From the NCBI RefSeq assembly GCF_913054185.1, contig NZ_CAJXIV010000004.1:1-64000 (forward strand): DNA of 64,000 bases, in the 5' to 3' direction. The translations under genes and the position numbers were made by a program. Positions 42,420 through 51,080 of the stretch are shown here, piece by piece. The notes under the pieces are model-generated. The model saw only the letters and a list, made by a program, of their open reading frames with translations, was not told the origin of the DNA and did not search any database. The DNA is from an uncultured Shimia sp. Lineage in GTDB: Bacteria > Pseudomonadota > Alphaproteobacteria > Rhodobacterales > Rhodobacteraceae. The stretch's first letter is position 1. Each line of letters opens with the position of its first letter.

Positions 42420-43997
42420 TCAGGTGATGGGGGTGGTCGCGACCAGCGTGGGCATGTCGCGAATTGGCGTGCTGCCATAGGCGGCAGTTTCGAGGGCCTG
42501 GGCGATCTGCGCGTCCGTGTCGGATGGCGTGTCATCCTCAAAGACCGGGGCAAAGGCCGCGCCAAGGATGAGGCCGCCAAGCGGGCCGTAGGTGGCACCG
42601 TTGTTTCCATCGATTTGCGCTTCCAAGGCAAGGAACGTAACCAGCGGCAGGTTGGCGGTTATGGTCGCTTTGTCTGCATCTGACATGGGTGGTTTGTGGC
42701 CTGGGCGCACGGCAGCCTCAAGGGCGGCCATGCCGGTTGTGGCGATCCGGTCGTAGTGGGTTGCGGCGTCAAACGGTGCCGTGAGGCCCTGCGCGGTCAG
42801 AGCATCAGCTGCGGATTGGATCAGGTCTTGCACGCGTCCCAAGCCAACCCATTTTTCGCGCAACAGATCGCGCATTGCGGTGCCCGCGGGGTAGTGGTCT
42901 TTGGTGGGCTTGCCCGCGGTGGCAATGGTCATGCCATCTGCGGCGTGTGGTCCAAAACGAATGGCCCAGTTGAAATTGTCCGGCAGCTGCGCGCCAGTCG
43001 CGGTGAAGAACAGATCCCAGTCGATCTTCCAGTCAATTGGCGTGGGCACCATGCCCGGTTCATGCAGCGAGGAATGGTTGATGATCTTACGCAGATCAAC
43101 TTCGCCAAGGATATGATCGCCGACGCCATTGTTCAGCATGTACTCGGGGCGCACCATGCTGTGCGCCATGCGGGCAATGCCATAAGCGAACAGGTCGTTT
43201 GTTTGTGAAGGTGTACGGCCAAGCGGTTGCAGATCGGGGGTGGCGTCAAACAATGCCAGGATGTCCGCAGCCATGATGCGCGGCAGCAGGTCGTGGCGCA
43301 GAATGCGGCGGTAGAGGCGCGCCGTGGCCAGCCGCGCCACGCGTGCGCGATGATGCGGTGGAATCGGGTCTCCGGTGCCGGGCATTGGAGTGGTCGCTGC
43401 TTGCGCCACAAGCATGTTGTAAACCGCATGAAAAAACGCAGTGAGTTGGGCGAGGATATTGTTGTCATCGTTGCGCGAGTCGGGGATCAGCACGTCGGTA
43501 AAAGGCCCATCTGCATCCGGCCCATCGGCGCTGTAGCGATTGCGGGGCAGGTCCGCTGACGGGGACAAACGGTCATCTGACATGCGACCAGCTGGGCGGA
43601 ATTTGCCCAAGCGCAACCGATGGGTACCGTCTTGAGGTTTCATGTCAAAGGCGTGTGGGCACACAACAGGGCCGCCGCCAAACAGAGTTTCCAGCGCGAG
43701 CTTTTCCTGGCGCAGGTTTTGGGACCGCCCGCCGATATCGTCATAGGCACGGGGCACCAGCGAACTGAACACCAGATCATGACCAGCAAGTTGGAACAGG
43801 TAGGAATAGCCGGCGGGCACGCCGAGGTGGCTGCCGTTTGGTTGGTTGAGGAAGCCTTTGGCGGTGTTGGTGGAACTGTTGTTGTTGTTGAGCAAAGTCG
43901 CCAGATAGACCGTCATCTCTTCGGTGAGAGGTGACGGTTGTGATGGTCCACCGGTTGCGGCGAAGACATCGTCGATTTCGAGGTCACGGTGCGACAT
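42420..43997 (-). CDS. Animal-type heme peroxidase
   Basis: 525 residues. The peroxidase-cyclooxygenase superfamily signatures are present: distal His73 in FQLAGHDLVFSSL, the catalytic Arg175 in IPDSRNDDNNIL with FFHAVYNML after it, and proximal His280 in IARMAHSMVRPEYML. There is no signal peptide, so a cytoplasmic location is likely, which is unusual for a bacterial peroxidase of this class. It could cross-link or oxidise a peptide or protein. It is transcribed away from the YcaO/regulator pair, with the shared motif TTTGAGACAAA 48 bases upstream. Confidence 0.85.
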   Translation of the reverse strand: MSHRDLEIDDVFAATGGPSQPSPLTEEMTVYLATLLNNNNSSTNTAKGFLNQPNGSHLGVPAGYSYLFQLAGHDLVFSSLVPRAYDDIGGRSQNLRQEKLALETLFGGGPVVCPHAFDMKPQDGTHRLRLGKFRPAGRMSDDRLSPSADLPRNRYSADGPDADGPFTDVLIPDSRNDDNNILAQLTAFFHAVYNMLVAQAATTPMPGTGDPIPPHHRARVARLATARLYRRILRHDLLPRIMAADILALFDATPDLQPLGRTPSQTNDLFAYGIARMAHSMVRPEYMLNNGVGDHILGEVDLRKIINHSSLHEPGMVPTPIDWKIDWDLFFTATGAQLPDNFNWAIRFGPHAADGMTIATAGKPTKDHYPAGTAMRDLLREKWVGLGRVQDLIQSAADALTAQGLTAPFDAATHYDRIATTGMAALEAAVRPGHKPPMSDADKATITANLPLVTFLALEAQIDGNNGATYGPLGGLILGAAFAPVFEDDTPSDTDAQIAQALETAAYGSTPIRDMPTLVATTPIT

Positions 43998-44379
43998 GGC
44001 TCAGTCCTTTTGGTTGCTGAGACCACTTTATCGGGAATTTCGAATTTGAGACAAAATCAATCAAACTCGCGCAAACACGCGTATTTACGAAGAAAATAAG
44101 GGGAAAATTGGCTGGATTGTGTCACATGTGATGCGGAGAAATTAGCGGAATCACGATTTGTTAACGGCCAGAGGACTCAAGATGAGTGCATTGTGACTGG
44201 TGTTTTTAACAGGGCGACTGGACACCATTTGCACGAAAATACTTGGAGAGACGCGCAAAAGCGCGGAATCTGTTTCCATTTTTGGGGTAATGTTGGCGTT
44301 TTCTCACCTTTGTTTCCGGGTGTGGGGCGCACCAATGCAGAACCCTTTGCGTAGCGTGTTGCGGCGGTGCAGCCCTTGT
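43998..44379. promoter_or_regulatory. AT-rich intergenic region upstream of the peroxidase
   Basis: About 380 bases between the peroxidase start and the stop of the DUF6476 gene. It is AT-rich near 44040-44170 and holds the shared 11-base motif at 44045-44055 plus a GCGC-AAAA-GCGC hairpin near 44256. A 119-codon open frame crosses it but has no family or start support. Confidence 0.5.
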
Positions 44380-44703
44380 TTATTCGCTCACAGATGCCCC
44401 AAACGCCTCAGGAGACAGAACCACTTCTTGGCGCAACGCGCCGGTGATGCGATCGTGAATCAAGATGCGGTTGTCATCGGTGACAACGGCCACCCAACCG
44501 TCCCCCATGGTCACTGCCTGGGCGGTCACACCGTCTTGCAAAGCGAAGTTTTCTGGTAAGATGGGACCATCATCACGGAAGCGCATGACAATCAGCGCAA
44601 CCACGGTTACAAGCCCGACCATCATCACCACCGTCAGCCCTGTCACCAGCAGGCGCAGGAAGCGCAGGTTGGCAGGTTCAATTGGTTCCGGAGACTCATC
44701 CAT
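44380..44703 (-). CDS. DUF6476 membrane protein
   Basis: 107 residues. A transmembrane helix (FLRLLVTGLTVVMMVGLVTV, about residues 14-38) is followed by a small soluble domain (TMGDGWVAVVTDDNRILIHD, GALRQEVVL). This is the DUF6476 pattern of Rhodobacteraceae. The ATG is at 44703; AAGGG lies eight bases upstream, inside the divergent pseudouridine synthase gene. Its start codon overlaps that gene's start codon. Confidence 0.78.
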   Translation of the reverse strand: MDESPEPIEPANLRFLRLLVTGLTVVMMVGLVTVVALIVMRFRDDGPILPENFALQDGVTAQAVTMGDGWVAVVTDDNRILIHDRITGALRQEVVLSPEAFGASVSE

Positions 44704-45730
44704 GGCAGAGGCCCTTGTAGAATTTGTGATTGCGGACAATCCGCCCAAGCGTCTTGATAAGGCGCTTTCGCGGGATGTGCCAGTGGAAGCGAGCTTGAGC
44801 CGCACCCGGCTGGCAAAGTTGATTGCAGGTGGCAGCGTGACGTTGGATGGCTCGGTGGTGAACGACCCCAAACACAAGGTGGCTGGCGGTGAAGCGGTTG
44901 CGATCACTGTGCCGCTTGCCGAAGACAGTCACATTGGGCCAGAAGACATCCCGCTGGATGTGATCTGGGAAGATGACGATCTGATTGTGATTAATAAGCC
45001 CGCCGGCATGGTGGTGCATCCGGCACCGGGCACGCCTAATGGAACGCTTGTAAATGCGCTCTTGCATCACTGTGGGGATACTCTGTCTGGCGTGGGTGGC
45101 ATGAAGCGGCCCGGGATTGTGCACCGGATCGACAAAGAGACCAGTGGCTTGTTGGTTGTCGCGAAGACCGATGCAGCCCACCAAGGGTTGGCGGCGCAGT
45201 TTGAGGCCCACACGGTGGAGCGCTACTACCGCGCGGTGTGTTACGGGGTGCCGGATGCCAATGACCCAAGGCTGCGCGGGGTGCGGGGGGTGAATTTCGA
45301 GCCGGGCAACATCATGAAAGTCACAACCCATCTGGCGCGGCATAAAACGGATCGACAGAGACAGGCGGTGTTGTTTGAAGGCGGACGGCATGCGGTGACC
45401 CGTGTGCGGATTGTGGAGCCGCTTGGTGACCCGGCCGTGGCCTGCTTGGTGGAATGCTGGCTGGAAACTGGACGCACGCATCAAATTCGCGTGCATATGA
45501 CCCATGCAGGGCACGGCTTGATTGGCGATCCGGTTTACGGCGGGCGGCGCAAGCTGGCTGAGAAAGCCATTGGCCCCAAAGGGGTGATGGCAGCAAAGTC
45601 TTTTGAGCGGCAAGCATTGCACGCTGCGGTATTGGGCTTTGAGCATCCGGTGACAGGCGAAGATTTGCGGTTTGAAGCGCCTTTGCCAGAAGATATGGCG
45701 GAGTTGATCGCTGATCTGGGCGGGGCGTGA
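44702..45730 (+). CDS. RluC/RluD-family pseudouridine synthase
   Basis: 342 residues. An N-terminal S4 RNA-binding domain (RTRLAKLIAGGSVTLDG) precedes the catalytic domain with IVHRIDKETSGLLVVAKT, the Asp of which is the nucleophile, and TGRTHQIRVHMTHAGHGLIGDPVYGG. It most resembles RluD, which modifies helix 69 of 23S rRNA, but RluC cannot be excluded. GGAGA upstream of the ATG at 44702 lies within the divergent DUF6476 gene. Confidence 0.9.
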   Translation: MAEALVEFVIADNPPKRLDKALSRDVPVEASLSRTRLAKLIAGGSVTLDGSVVNDPKHKVAGGEAVAITVPLAEDSHIGPEDIPLDVIWEDDDLIVINKPAGMVVHPAPGTPNGTLVNALLHHCGDTLSGVGGMKRPGIVHRIDKETSGLLVVAKTDAAHQGLAAQFEAHTVERYYRAVCYGVPDANDPRLRGVRGVNFEPGNIMKVTTHLARHKTDRQRQAVLFEGGRHAVTRVRIVEPLGDPAVACLVECWLETGRTHQIRVHMTHAGHGLIGDPVYGGRRKLAEKAIGPKGVMAAKSFERQALHAAVLGFEHPVTGEDLRFEAPLPEDMAELIADLGGA

Positions 45731-45754
45731 ATAGGAAATTTCACGCCATAAGAA

Positions 45755-45802
45755 TGACTTGGCGATCTCACTTTCCCTGAGATGCCAAGTCACGTGATTT
45801 TT
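45755..45802 (+). terminator. Intrinsic terminator after the pseudouridine synthase
   Basis: TGACTTGGC-g-ATCTCA (45755-45770), seven-base loop, TGAGAT-GCCAAGTCA (45778-45792): 15 pairs with one bulge, then CGTGATTTTT. It ends at the stop codon of the convergent NTF2-like gene. Confidence 0.75.
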
Positions 45803-46199
45803 ATGTGTTGAGCGGCACGACGTTGGTTACGGTTTCGCGAAAGAAATCGACTTGGCCGTCGGCCTCATGGGAAATGATGTAGGTGATGCTGTTGCAAAGG
45901 CAGTTGCGCACACCATAGAAAAACTCCTGTTCAAATGTGGTCATAACCCAGCCAGATTGATCCAGTGCGGTGCTCTCGATTCGTTTGGCCTTGGTGCCCT
46001 GTGGAAACACCTCCGTGGCGAGGCGCTGCAGGATTGGCCCCATCGCATCAAGGCCTTGGCCAGATTGCCAGCTGACATCCTCGTCGTCCTGAAAGTGATC
46101 GATGCGAAAATCTATGTCAGCGGACATATGGGCCAACAGTGTCGCGTCACCTGCGGCAAATTTTCGAAGCAGGGTTTCGATGGCGGTTGGCGTGGTCAT
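45801..46199 (-). CDS. NTF2-like/SnoaL-like protein
   Basis: 132 residues with the NTF2-like profile: AIETLLRKFAAGDATLLAHM, DIDFRIDHF, VMTTFEQEFFYGVRN, VDFFRETVT. GGAGATCC lies just before the ATG at 46199. Family members are small cone-shaped barrels, some enzymatic. Divergent from a LysR regulator that probably controls it. Confidence 0.7.
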   Translation of the reverse strand: MTTPTAIETLLRKFAAGDATLLAHMSADIDFRIDHFQDDEDVSWQSGQGLDAMGPILQRLATEVFPQGTKAKRIESTALDQSGWVMTTFEQEFFYGVRNCLCNSITYIISHEADGQVDFFRETVTNVVPLNT

Positions 46200-46254
46200 T
46201 TTGGATCTCCGTATATGCGTGTCATTGCAAATGGAAATCGCAGAGTCCTGTGCT

Positions 46255-46278
46255 ATAAACAATTCAGGCAATGTTTAT
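46255..46278. promoter_or_regulatory. Probable LysR-type operator
   Basis: ATAAACA (46255-46261), ten bases, TGTTTAT (46272-46278) between the divergent NTF2-like and LysR genes, 21 bases before the LysR start. The spaced A/T-ended palindrome fits LysR-type sites. Confidence 0.6.
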
Positions 46279-46298
46279 GCTAAATATAGGTAACAACT

Positions 46299-47126
46299 AT
46301 GATTGAGCTGACTCCTTTGACCTATTTCAAAAGCGCGTTTGAGACCGGTTCATTCAGCGGTGCGGCCCGGGCAAATGGTGTGCGTCAACCAACGGTATCC
46401 ACTGCCATTCAAAAGCTCGAAGAGGCGCTTGGTGGCGCGGTGTTCCTCAGGGAACGGCGTGGATTGGTGGCCACTGAACTGGGCAAAAACCTCTACGATG
46501 AGATTTCGGACCCGGTTCGAAAGCTCACTGGCGTGACAGAGCGTATGCGCGCCAAGCCTCGCAAAAACCTGCGGATATACTGCCAGCCGGACGTTCTGGT
46601 TGCCCCCTTTGCACCCGTGTTCCGCAGCTTGCGTCAAGACGCTCCTGAATTGGTTCTGAATTTTTGCGACGGTGCAGATGATGCTGATATTGGGCTTGTT
46701 TCCGAGCTGTGTTGTCCCTCGGGTCATTCTTTCGATATGCTGCGCGAAGAGGTTTATGGCGTGGCGGTGGCTTGTGATCGGGCCTTAGCAAAGGCGCAGT
46801 CTTTGGGGCTGTCAGATATTGCCGGGGAACCGCGGATCGATAGGCCGTATTGCCCGCAAGCCAACCGGTTGCAGGGCATGGAAGCCGATGTTGATGTTGC
46901 GCCAGCGCAGGCAATCAATGATCAGCAAGTTCTTGATTTGGTCGCGGCCGGACTGGGCATTGCGTTTGTGCCCTTGTCCCACAGCGAGGCCCATAAGGGG
47001 GTTGTGGTGCAGCGTCTCCGGCAGGCACCTGAAATTCGACGCACCGTGGGTGTCTCCGCCCGAAAAACCGCTTTTGCACAGGATATTGCCAACCGGTTTG
47101 TCGCTCTTTTCAACCAAAATCAGTAG
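46299..47126 (+). CDS. LysR family transcriptional regulator
   Basis: 275 residues. N-terminal winged helix: YFKSAFETGSFSGAARANG, VRQPTVSTAIQKLEEALGG, VFLRERRGLVATELGK. The effector domain has AGLGIAFVPLSHSEAHKG. The inducer is unknown. Divergent from the NTF2-like gene with a palindromic operator between. Confidence 0.88.
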   Translation: MIELTPLTYFKSAFETGSFSGAARANGVRQPTVSTAIQKLEEALGGAVFLRERRGLVATELGKNLYDEISDPVRKLTGVTERMRAKPRKNLRIYCQPDVLVAPFAPVFRSLRQDAPELVLNFCDGADDADIGLVSELCCPSGHSFDMLREEVYGVAVACDRALAKAQSLGLSDIAGEPRIDRPYCPQANRLQGMEADVDVAPAQAINDQQVLDLVAAGLGIAFVPLSHSEAHKGVVVQRLRQAPEIRRTVGVSARKTAFAQDIANRFVALFNQNQ

Positions 47127-47253
47127 CACATGCGCAAGGGAGGCAGACCTTTGCGGTTGCAACATTGCGCACTTGCCCGTGAGGTAAGGCGGCAGCCATG
47201 GCATTGGCTTGGAAAAAACCTTACTCTGGGAGTCAGAAATTTGCGCGTGCTGG

Positions 47254-47281
47254 TTGAAACCTTCTGTGAGCGTCCTACATT
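47254..47281 (+). promoter_or_regulatory. Promoter candidate upstream of rpoH
   Basis: TTGAAA (47254-47259), 16 bases, TACATT (47276-47281). It fits a sigma-70 promoter and also resembles the heat-shock form (GTTGAA, CCTACAT). Within the 220-base gap before rpoH. Confidence 0.45.
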
Positions 47282-47346
47282 GATGTTAACAACATAAACA
47301 TACGCCCAAGACAATCAGCGTAAGACAGACAAGGGAGGCATTCGCC

Positions 47347-48243
47347 ATGAGCAATTACAAAAATCTGCCGGCACCCACACCAGAAGGTGGTCTCAACCGG
47401 TATCTTCAGGAAATTCGCAAATTCCCGCTATTGGAACCCGAAGAAGAGTACATGCTGGCCAAGCGCTGGGTGGAAGAGCAAGATGCTGATTCTGCGCACA
47501 AAATGGTCACCTCGCACCTGCGTCTCGCGGCCAAAATTGCCATGGGCTATCGCGGCTACGGCCTGCCACAGGCTGAGGTGATCTCCGAGGCCAACGTTGG
47601 TCTGATGCAAGCTGTGAAGAAGTTTGACCCAGAAAAAGGTTTCCGTCTGGCGACTTATGCGATGTGGTGGATCCGCGCGAGCATTCAGGAATATGTGCTG
47701 CGCAGTTGGTCCATGGTGAAACTTGGCACCACGTCGGCGCAGAAAAAGCTGTTCTTCAACCTGCGGAAAGCCAAAGCGCGGATTGGCGCGTTGGAAGATG
47801 GCGATATGCGCCCGGAAAACGTGCAGCGGATTGCAACTGACCTTGGTGTGACTGAGAAAGAAGTGATCTCGATGAACCGGCGCATGTCCGGTGGGGATGC
47901 TTCGCTGAACGCGCAGGTTGGCACCGAGGGTGAAGGCACCATGGAGTGGCTGGATTGGCTGGAGGATGAAACCGCCAACCAAGCGCGAGACTATGAGGCC
48001 AAAGATGAGCTGGATGCCCGTCGTGAGCTTCTGACGGAGGCCATGGACGTGCTGAACGATCGGGAGAAAGACATCCTGACCCAACGCCGTTTGACAGAGA
48101 AGGCGGTCACATTGGAAGACCTGAGTGGTCAATATGATGTGAGCCGTGAGCGGATCCGTCAGATTGAAGTGCGGGCCTTTGAGAAGCTGCAGAAACGCAT
48201 GCGCGAGTTGGCTGCCACACGCGGGATGCTGGCGGCGCACTAA
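47347..48243 (+). CDS. rpoH: RNA polymerase heat-shock sigma factor RpoH
   Basis: 298 residues. Sigma-32 type: region 2 (RLATYAMWWIRASIQEYVLR), the RpoH box QKKLFFNLRK at residues 132-141 that separates it from other sigmas, and region 4 with [20 protein letters not shown]. It directs the heat-shock and general stress regulon. Alphaproteobacteria often have two RpoH proteins; I cannot say which this is. A terminator follows. Confidence 0.94.
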   Translation: MSNYKNLPAPTPEGGLNRYLQEIRKFPLLEPEEEYMLAKRWVEEQDADSAHKMVTSHLRLAAKIAMGYRGYGLPQAEVISEANVGLMQAVKKFDPEKGFRLATYAMWWIRASIQEYVLRSWSMVKLGTTSAQKKLFFNLRKAKARIGALEDGDMRPENVQRIATDLGVTEKEVISMNRRMSGGDASLNAQVGTEGEGTMEWLDWLEDETANQARDYEAKDELDARRELLTEAMDVLNDREKDILTQRRLTEKAVTLEDLSGQYDVSRERIRQIEVRAFEKLQKRMRELAATRGMLAAH

Positions 48244-48266
48244 CGCGTCTAAGTGAAAGCTATGAG

Positions 48267-48295
48267 AACCGGCCCAATTTCGGGCCGGTTTTTTT
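48267..48295 (+). terminator. Intrinsic terminator after rpoH
   Basis: AACCGGCCC (48267-48275), loop AATTTC, GGGCCGGTT (48282-48290), then TTTTT. Confidence 0.92.
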
Positions 48296-48356
48296 GTGTG
48301 TTGGGACCTGCGCGCTGCAACTAGACGTGGTGTGCTCAGGGTGCCATGAAGAGACC

Positions 48357-49295
48357 ATGACGCGCTTTGTTTTGCATTTACCAGCCCACCAGCTGCCCGG
48401 TGTCCGCAACGGCCCGGCGGAGTTTTATCGCATTTTGGAAGCTGCGCTGACAAAGGCAGGTGGTGAGGTGGAGCTGCGCGAGCGGTTGTACTTGCGGGCA
48501 CATGCCGGGTTTGAGCCAGAGGCGTTCCATTTTGTGCATCAAGGCCTGGTTGAGATGCCCAATGTGCTCAACACAGGCCCAAGTTATTTGCAAGATTTCT
48601 GGTATGCCGATCCCAAAGGCGTATTTGGGTTGAGCTCGATTTATGATCTGAAGTTTGACCCTGAAACTGTGCGGCCCGAACGCGTGGCCAAGTTTAATGG
48701 GTGGTTGCGTGAGCGGTTACTGGAGACGCGCCTGTCCAAACATGGGCAGCCTGCAGAGGCAACCAAGCATCCGGCGAATGCAATCGCAGTGTTTTTGCAA
48801 GGCGAGTCGCTGCCGGTAAAGCGGGCTGCGTATACCGATGAAGTCAGCATGGCGGCGGCGTTGATTGCCGCGCGGGGTGGGCGTGAGGTGTTGATCAAGC
48901 GCCATCCCCGCAACAAGGCTGAGGAAAGTTGGCCACAAATTGAGGCGCTGGTGGCGCAGTCAGATGGCGTGCAAATTGTGGATGGTAATCTGCATGATAT
49001 CTTGCAAGACGCAGCGCTCTGCGCGTCGATCAGTTCCAGCGTGGCGGTGGAAGCGATGTTGCACAAAGTCCCGTCGCTCACTTTTGGACGGGTGGATTTC
49101 CATCACTGTACGCAAACCGTGCAGAACTTGACGGATGTGCCCGCCGCAATTGACACTGCTCTCGATACAGACTGGCCGTTTGAACCTTTCCTGTTTTGGT
49201 TCTTCCGCCATCATTGTCTGGATATGAAGGCCAAGACTTGGCTCGACAAGCTGAACAAACGCATGGGTGCGTTTTCCCTTAAAGAGCTGCGCTAA
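48357..49295 (+). CDS. Putative capsule-type glycosyltransferase (KpsC/KpsS-like fold)
   Basis: 312 residues, start at the ATG at 48357. The C-terminal half resembles the Kdo-transferase modules of KpsC and KpsS: VLIKRHPRNKAEESWP, VQIVDGNLHDILQDAA and ISSSVAVEAMLHKVPSLTFG match VLIKTHPETQ and VYTVSSQLGFEAILAGHK of KpsC in this window. The N-terminal half does not show their EDxFLRS motif. It may modify a surface polysaccharide; it is alone, not in an operon with capsule genes. Confidence 0.5.
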   Translation: MTRFVLHLPAHQLPGVRNGPAEFYRILEAALTKAGGEVELRERLYLRAHAGFEPEAFHFVHQGLVEMPNVLNTGPSYLQDFWYADPKGVFGLSSIYDLKFDPETVRPERVAKFNGWLRERLLETRLSKHGQPAEATKHPANAIAVFLQGESLPVKRAAYTDEVSMAAALIAARGGREVLIKRHPRNKAEESWPQIEALVAQSDGVQIVDGNLHDILQDAALCASISSSVAVEAMLHKVPSLTFGRVDFHHCTQTVQNLTDVPAAIDTALDTDWPFEPFLFWFFRHHCLDMKAKTWLDKLNKRMGAFSLKELR

Positions 49296-49370
49296 ACCAC
49301 CTGGTTATTTGTGCGCTTGCACGCCAAGAGCCTGCGGCATAGCCTCCCAACATCAAATGGGAGCGCTATC

Positions 49371-50339
49371 ATGACCACCTCACCTGTCCGTTGGGGCATC
49401 CTCGGGGCCGCCAATTTTGCCAAAACCACCATGGGGCCAGCGATCCACGCGGCGCATGGCGCAGTGCTTGCGGCAGTGGCATCGTCTAGTGCTGCGAAAG
49501 TCGCGGGATTTGCCGCCTTTGCACCTGGAGTGCGGCACCATGAGAGCTATGAGGATCTGCTGAACGATCCAGACATTGACGCGGTTTACATTCCACTGCC
49601 CAACCATCTGCATGTGGAGTGGGGCATCAAGGCGCTTGAGGCGGGCAAGCCTGTGTTGATCGAGAAACCGGTTGGCATGGATGTGGCCGAGATAGATCGC
49701 CTGATTGCGGCGCGGGACACGGCGGGGCTCTTGGCAGCGGAAGCTTACATGATTGTGCATCACCCACAGTGGCAGCGGGCCAAGGCGTTGTTGGCGGACG
49801 GAACCATTGGCAAGCTGGTGCATGTGAACGGGGCGTTTTCGTTTTTCAACGACGACACCGACAATATCCGCAATCAGGCGGCGTCCGGTGGTGGTGGGCT
49901 GCGTGACATTGGCGTTTATGTGCTGGGCGGCGTGCGGTTTGCCACGGGGCAGGAGCCGGTGCAGCTCGATTATGCTCGGGTGCAGTGGGAGCATGGGGTG
50001 GATACATTTGCGGATATGGGGTTTGGCTTTGAGGGGTTCACCTATCAGGCTTACACCTCGATCCGGTCAGCACCGCGGCAAGAGATGCATTTTCACGGTG
50101 AGAAAGGCCTGATGACACTGACCTGTCCGTTTAACGCGGGCAAGTTTGATCAGGCGGAATTGCATCTGTCGATGCCAGATCAAACTGTGCACATTGAGCG
50201 GTTTCCGGTGGTGAACCAATATGTGCAGCAGGTGGAAGCTTTTGGCCGGGCGATCCGCGCGGGCGAGACTTACGCCTGGCCGCTGGAGCAGGCGCGTGGC
50301 ACCCAAGCAATGATGGATCAGGTTCTGGCGCACGGATAA
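49371..50339 (+). CDS. Gfo/Idh/MocA family oxidoreductase
   Basis: 322 residues. The Rossmann domain begins VRWGILGAANFAKTTMGPA. The family motif is VLIEKPVGMDVAEID, with the Glu-Lys-Pro of the active region. The C-terminal substrate domain has GGGGLRDIGVYVLGGVRFATG. NAD(P)-dependent dehydrogenase acting on a sugar, polyol or trans-dihydrodiol-like substrate. GGGAG eight bases before the ATG. Confidence 0.88.
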   Translation: MTTSPVRWGILGAANFAKTTMGPAIHAAHGAVLAAVASSSAAKVAGFAAFAPGVRHHESYEDLLNDPDIDAVYIPLPNHLHVEWGIKALEAGKPVLIEKPVGMDVAEIDRLIAARDTAGLLAAEAYMIVHHPQWQRAKALLADGTIGKLVHVNGAFSFFNDDTDNIRNQAASGGGGLRDIGVYVLGGVRFATGQEPVQLDYARVQWEHGVDTFADMGFGFEGFTYQAYTSIRSAPRQEMHFHGEKGLMTLTCPFNAGKFDQAELHLSMPDQTVHIERFPVVNQYVQQVEAFGRAIRAGETYAWPLEQARGTQAMMDQVLAHG

Positions 50340-50355
50340 GCGCCTGACCAAAAGA

Positions 50356-50393
50356 AAACCCCTCGCAGGTGAGAACCGGCGAGGGGTTTTTTT
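50356..50393. terminator. Bidirectional intrinsic terminator
   Basis: AAACCCCTCGC and GCGAGGGGTTT arms (50356-50366 and 50379-50389) around a 12-base centre; seven T follow on the plus strand and an A-rich stretch precedes it. It serves both the oxidoreductase and the convergent DUF4167 gene. Confidence 0.88.
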
Positions 50394-50411
50394 GTGTCTA
50401 GCAGTGGAGGA

Positions 50412-51080
50412 TCACTCGGCCGCTTTGCTGTCTTCAGCCGGAGCGGCGGCAGGCTCTGCTGCGGCTTCGGTTTTCTTTGGCGCACGGCGTGGCTTCTTTT
50501 CGGTCTTTTCACCGGACGCCTCAGCCTTGTCTTCGGGCTTTTTGCGCGGCGTGCGTTTGCGCGGCGGTTTTTTGGGTGCTGGTGCTTCCGCCTCTGGGGT
50601 GTCCACCACCAGATTGCTTTCAGCCACGTCCACGATCAGATCAGGCTGATCGGCCTCAGAGAGGTCCACCGGTGCGGCCGCTGTGTCTTGGGGGGCAGGG
50701 GCCTTGTCGCGGTTGCCACCGCCACTGTTGCCTTCGCGCTCCTGACGTTCCATGCGTTCGCGCCGTTCGCGGTCCCGCTCGGCCTGACGTTCGCGGTTCT
50801 GACGGTCTTGTTCCTCGCGGCGCGCGTCTTGTTCGCGTTGTGCCTCGTTCAACATGCGCTGGTAATGTTCGGCGTGCTGCTGGAAGTTTTCCGTGGCAAC
50901 GCGGTCATTGCCCAGCTGGCTGTCGCGCGCAAGCTGATTGTATTTGTCGATCACCTGTTGAGGGGTGCCGCGCACTTTGCCTTCCGGACCGGAGCTGTCA
51001 AACACACGGTTGACGATATTGCCCGACGTGGGGCGATTGCGGTTTGACTTATTCCGCGAGCGTGACTTCGAAGATCTCAT
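50412..51080 (-). CDS. DUF4167 protein
   Basis: 222 residues. The N-terminal RSRNKSNRNRPTSGNIVNRV and FDSSGPEGKVRGTPQQVIDK match the DUF4167 domain of alphaproteobacteria. The rest is low complexity: an Arg/Glu/Gln coiled segment (residues about 80-115, DRQNRERQAERDRERRERME) and a Lys/Ala/Pro/Glu tail. It is probably RNA- or DNA-binding, given the basic N-terminus; no function is established to my knowledge. The 222 bases upstream show no gene. Confidence 0.85.
   Translation of the reverse strand: MRSSKSRSRNKSNRNRPTSGNIVNRVFDSSGPEGKVRGTPQQVIDKYNQLARDSQLGNDRVATENFQQHAEHYQRMLNEAQREQDARREEQDRQNRERQAERDRERRERMERQEREGNSGGGNRDKAPAPQDTAAAPVDLSEADQPDLIVDVAESNLVVDTPEAEAPAPKKPPRKRTPRKKPEDKAEASGEKTEKKPRRAPKKTEAAAEPAAAPAEDSKAAE

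Noticed and set aside
44200-44559. Open frame of 119 codons upstream of the peroxidase
   Set aside because: No ribosome-binding site, no recognisable family, and its end runs antisense through the DUF6476 gene.
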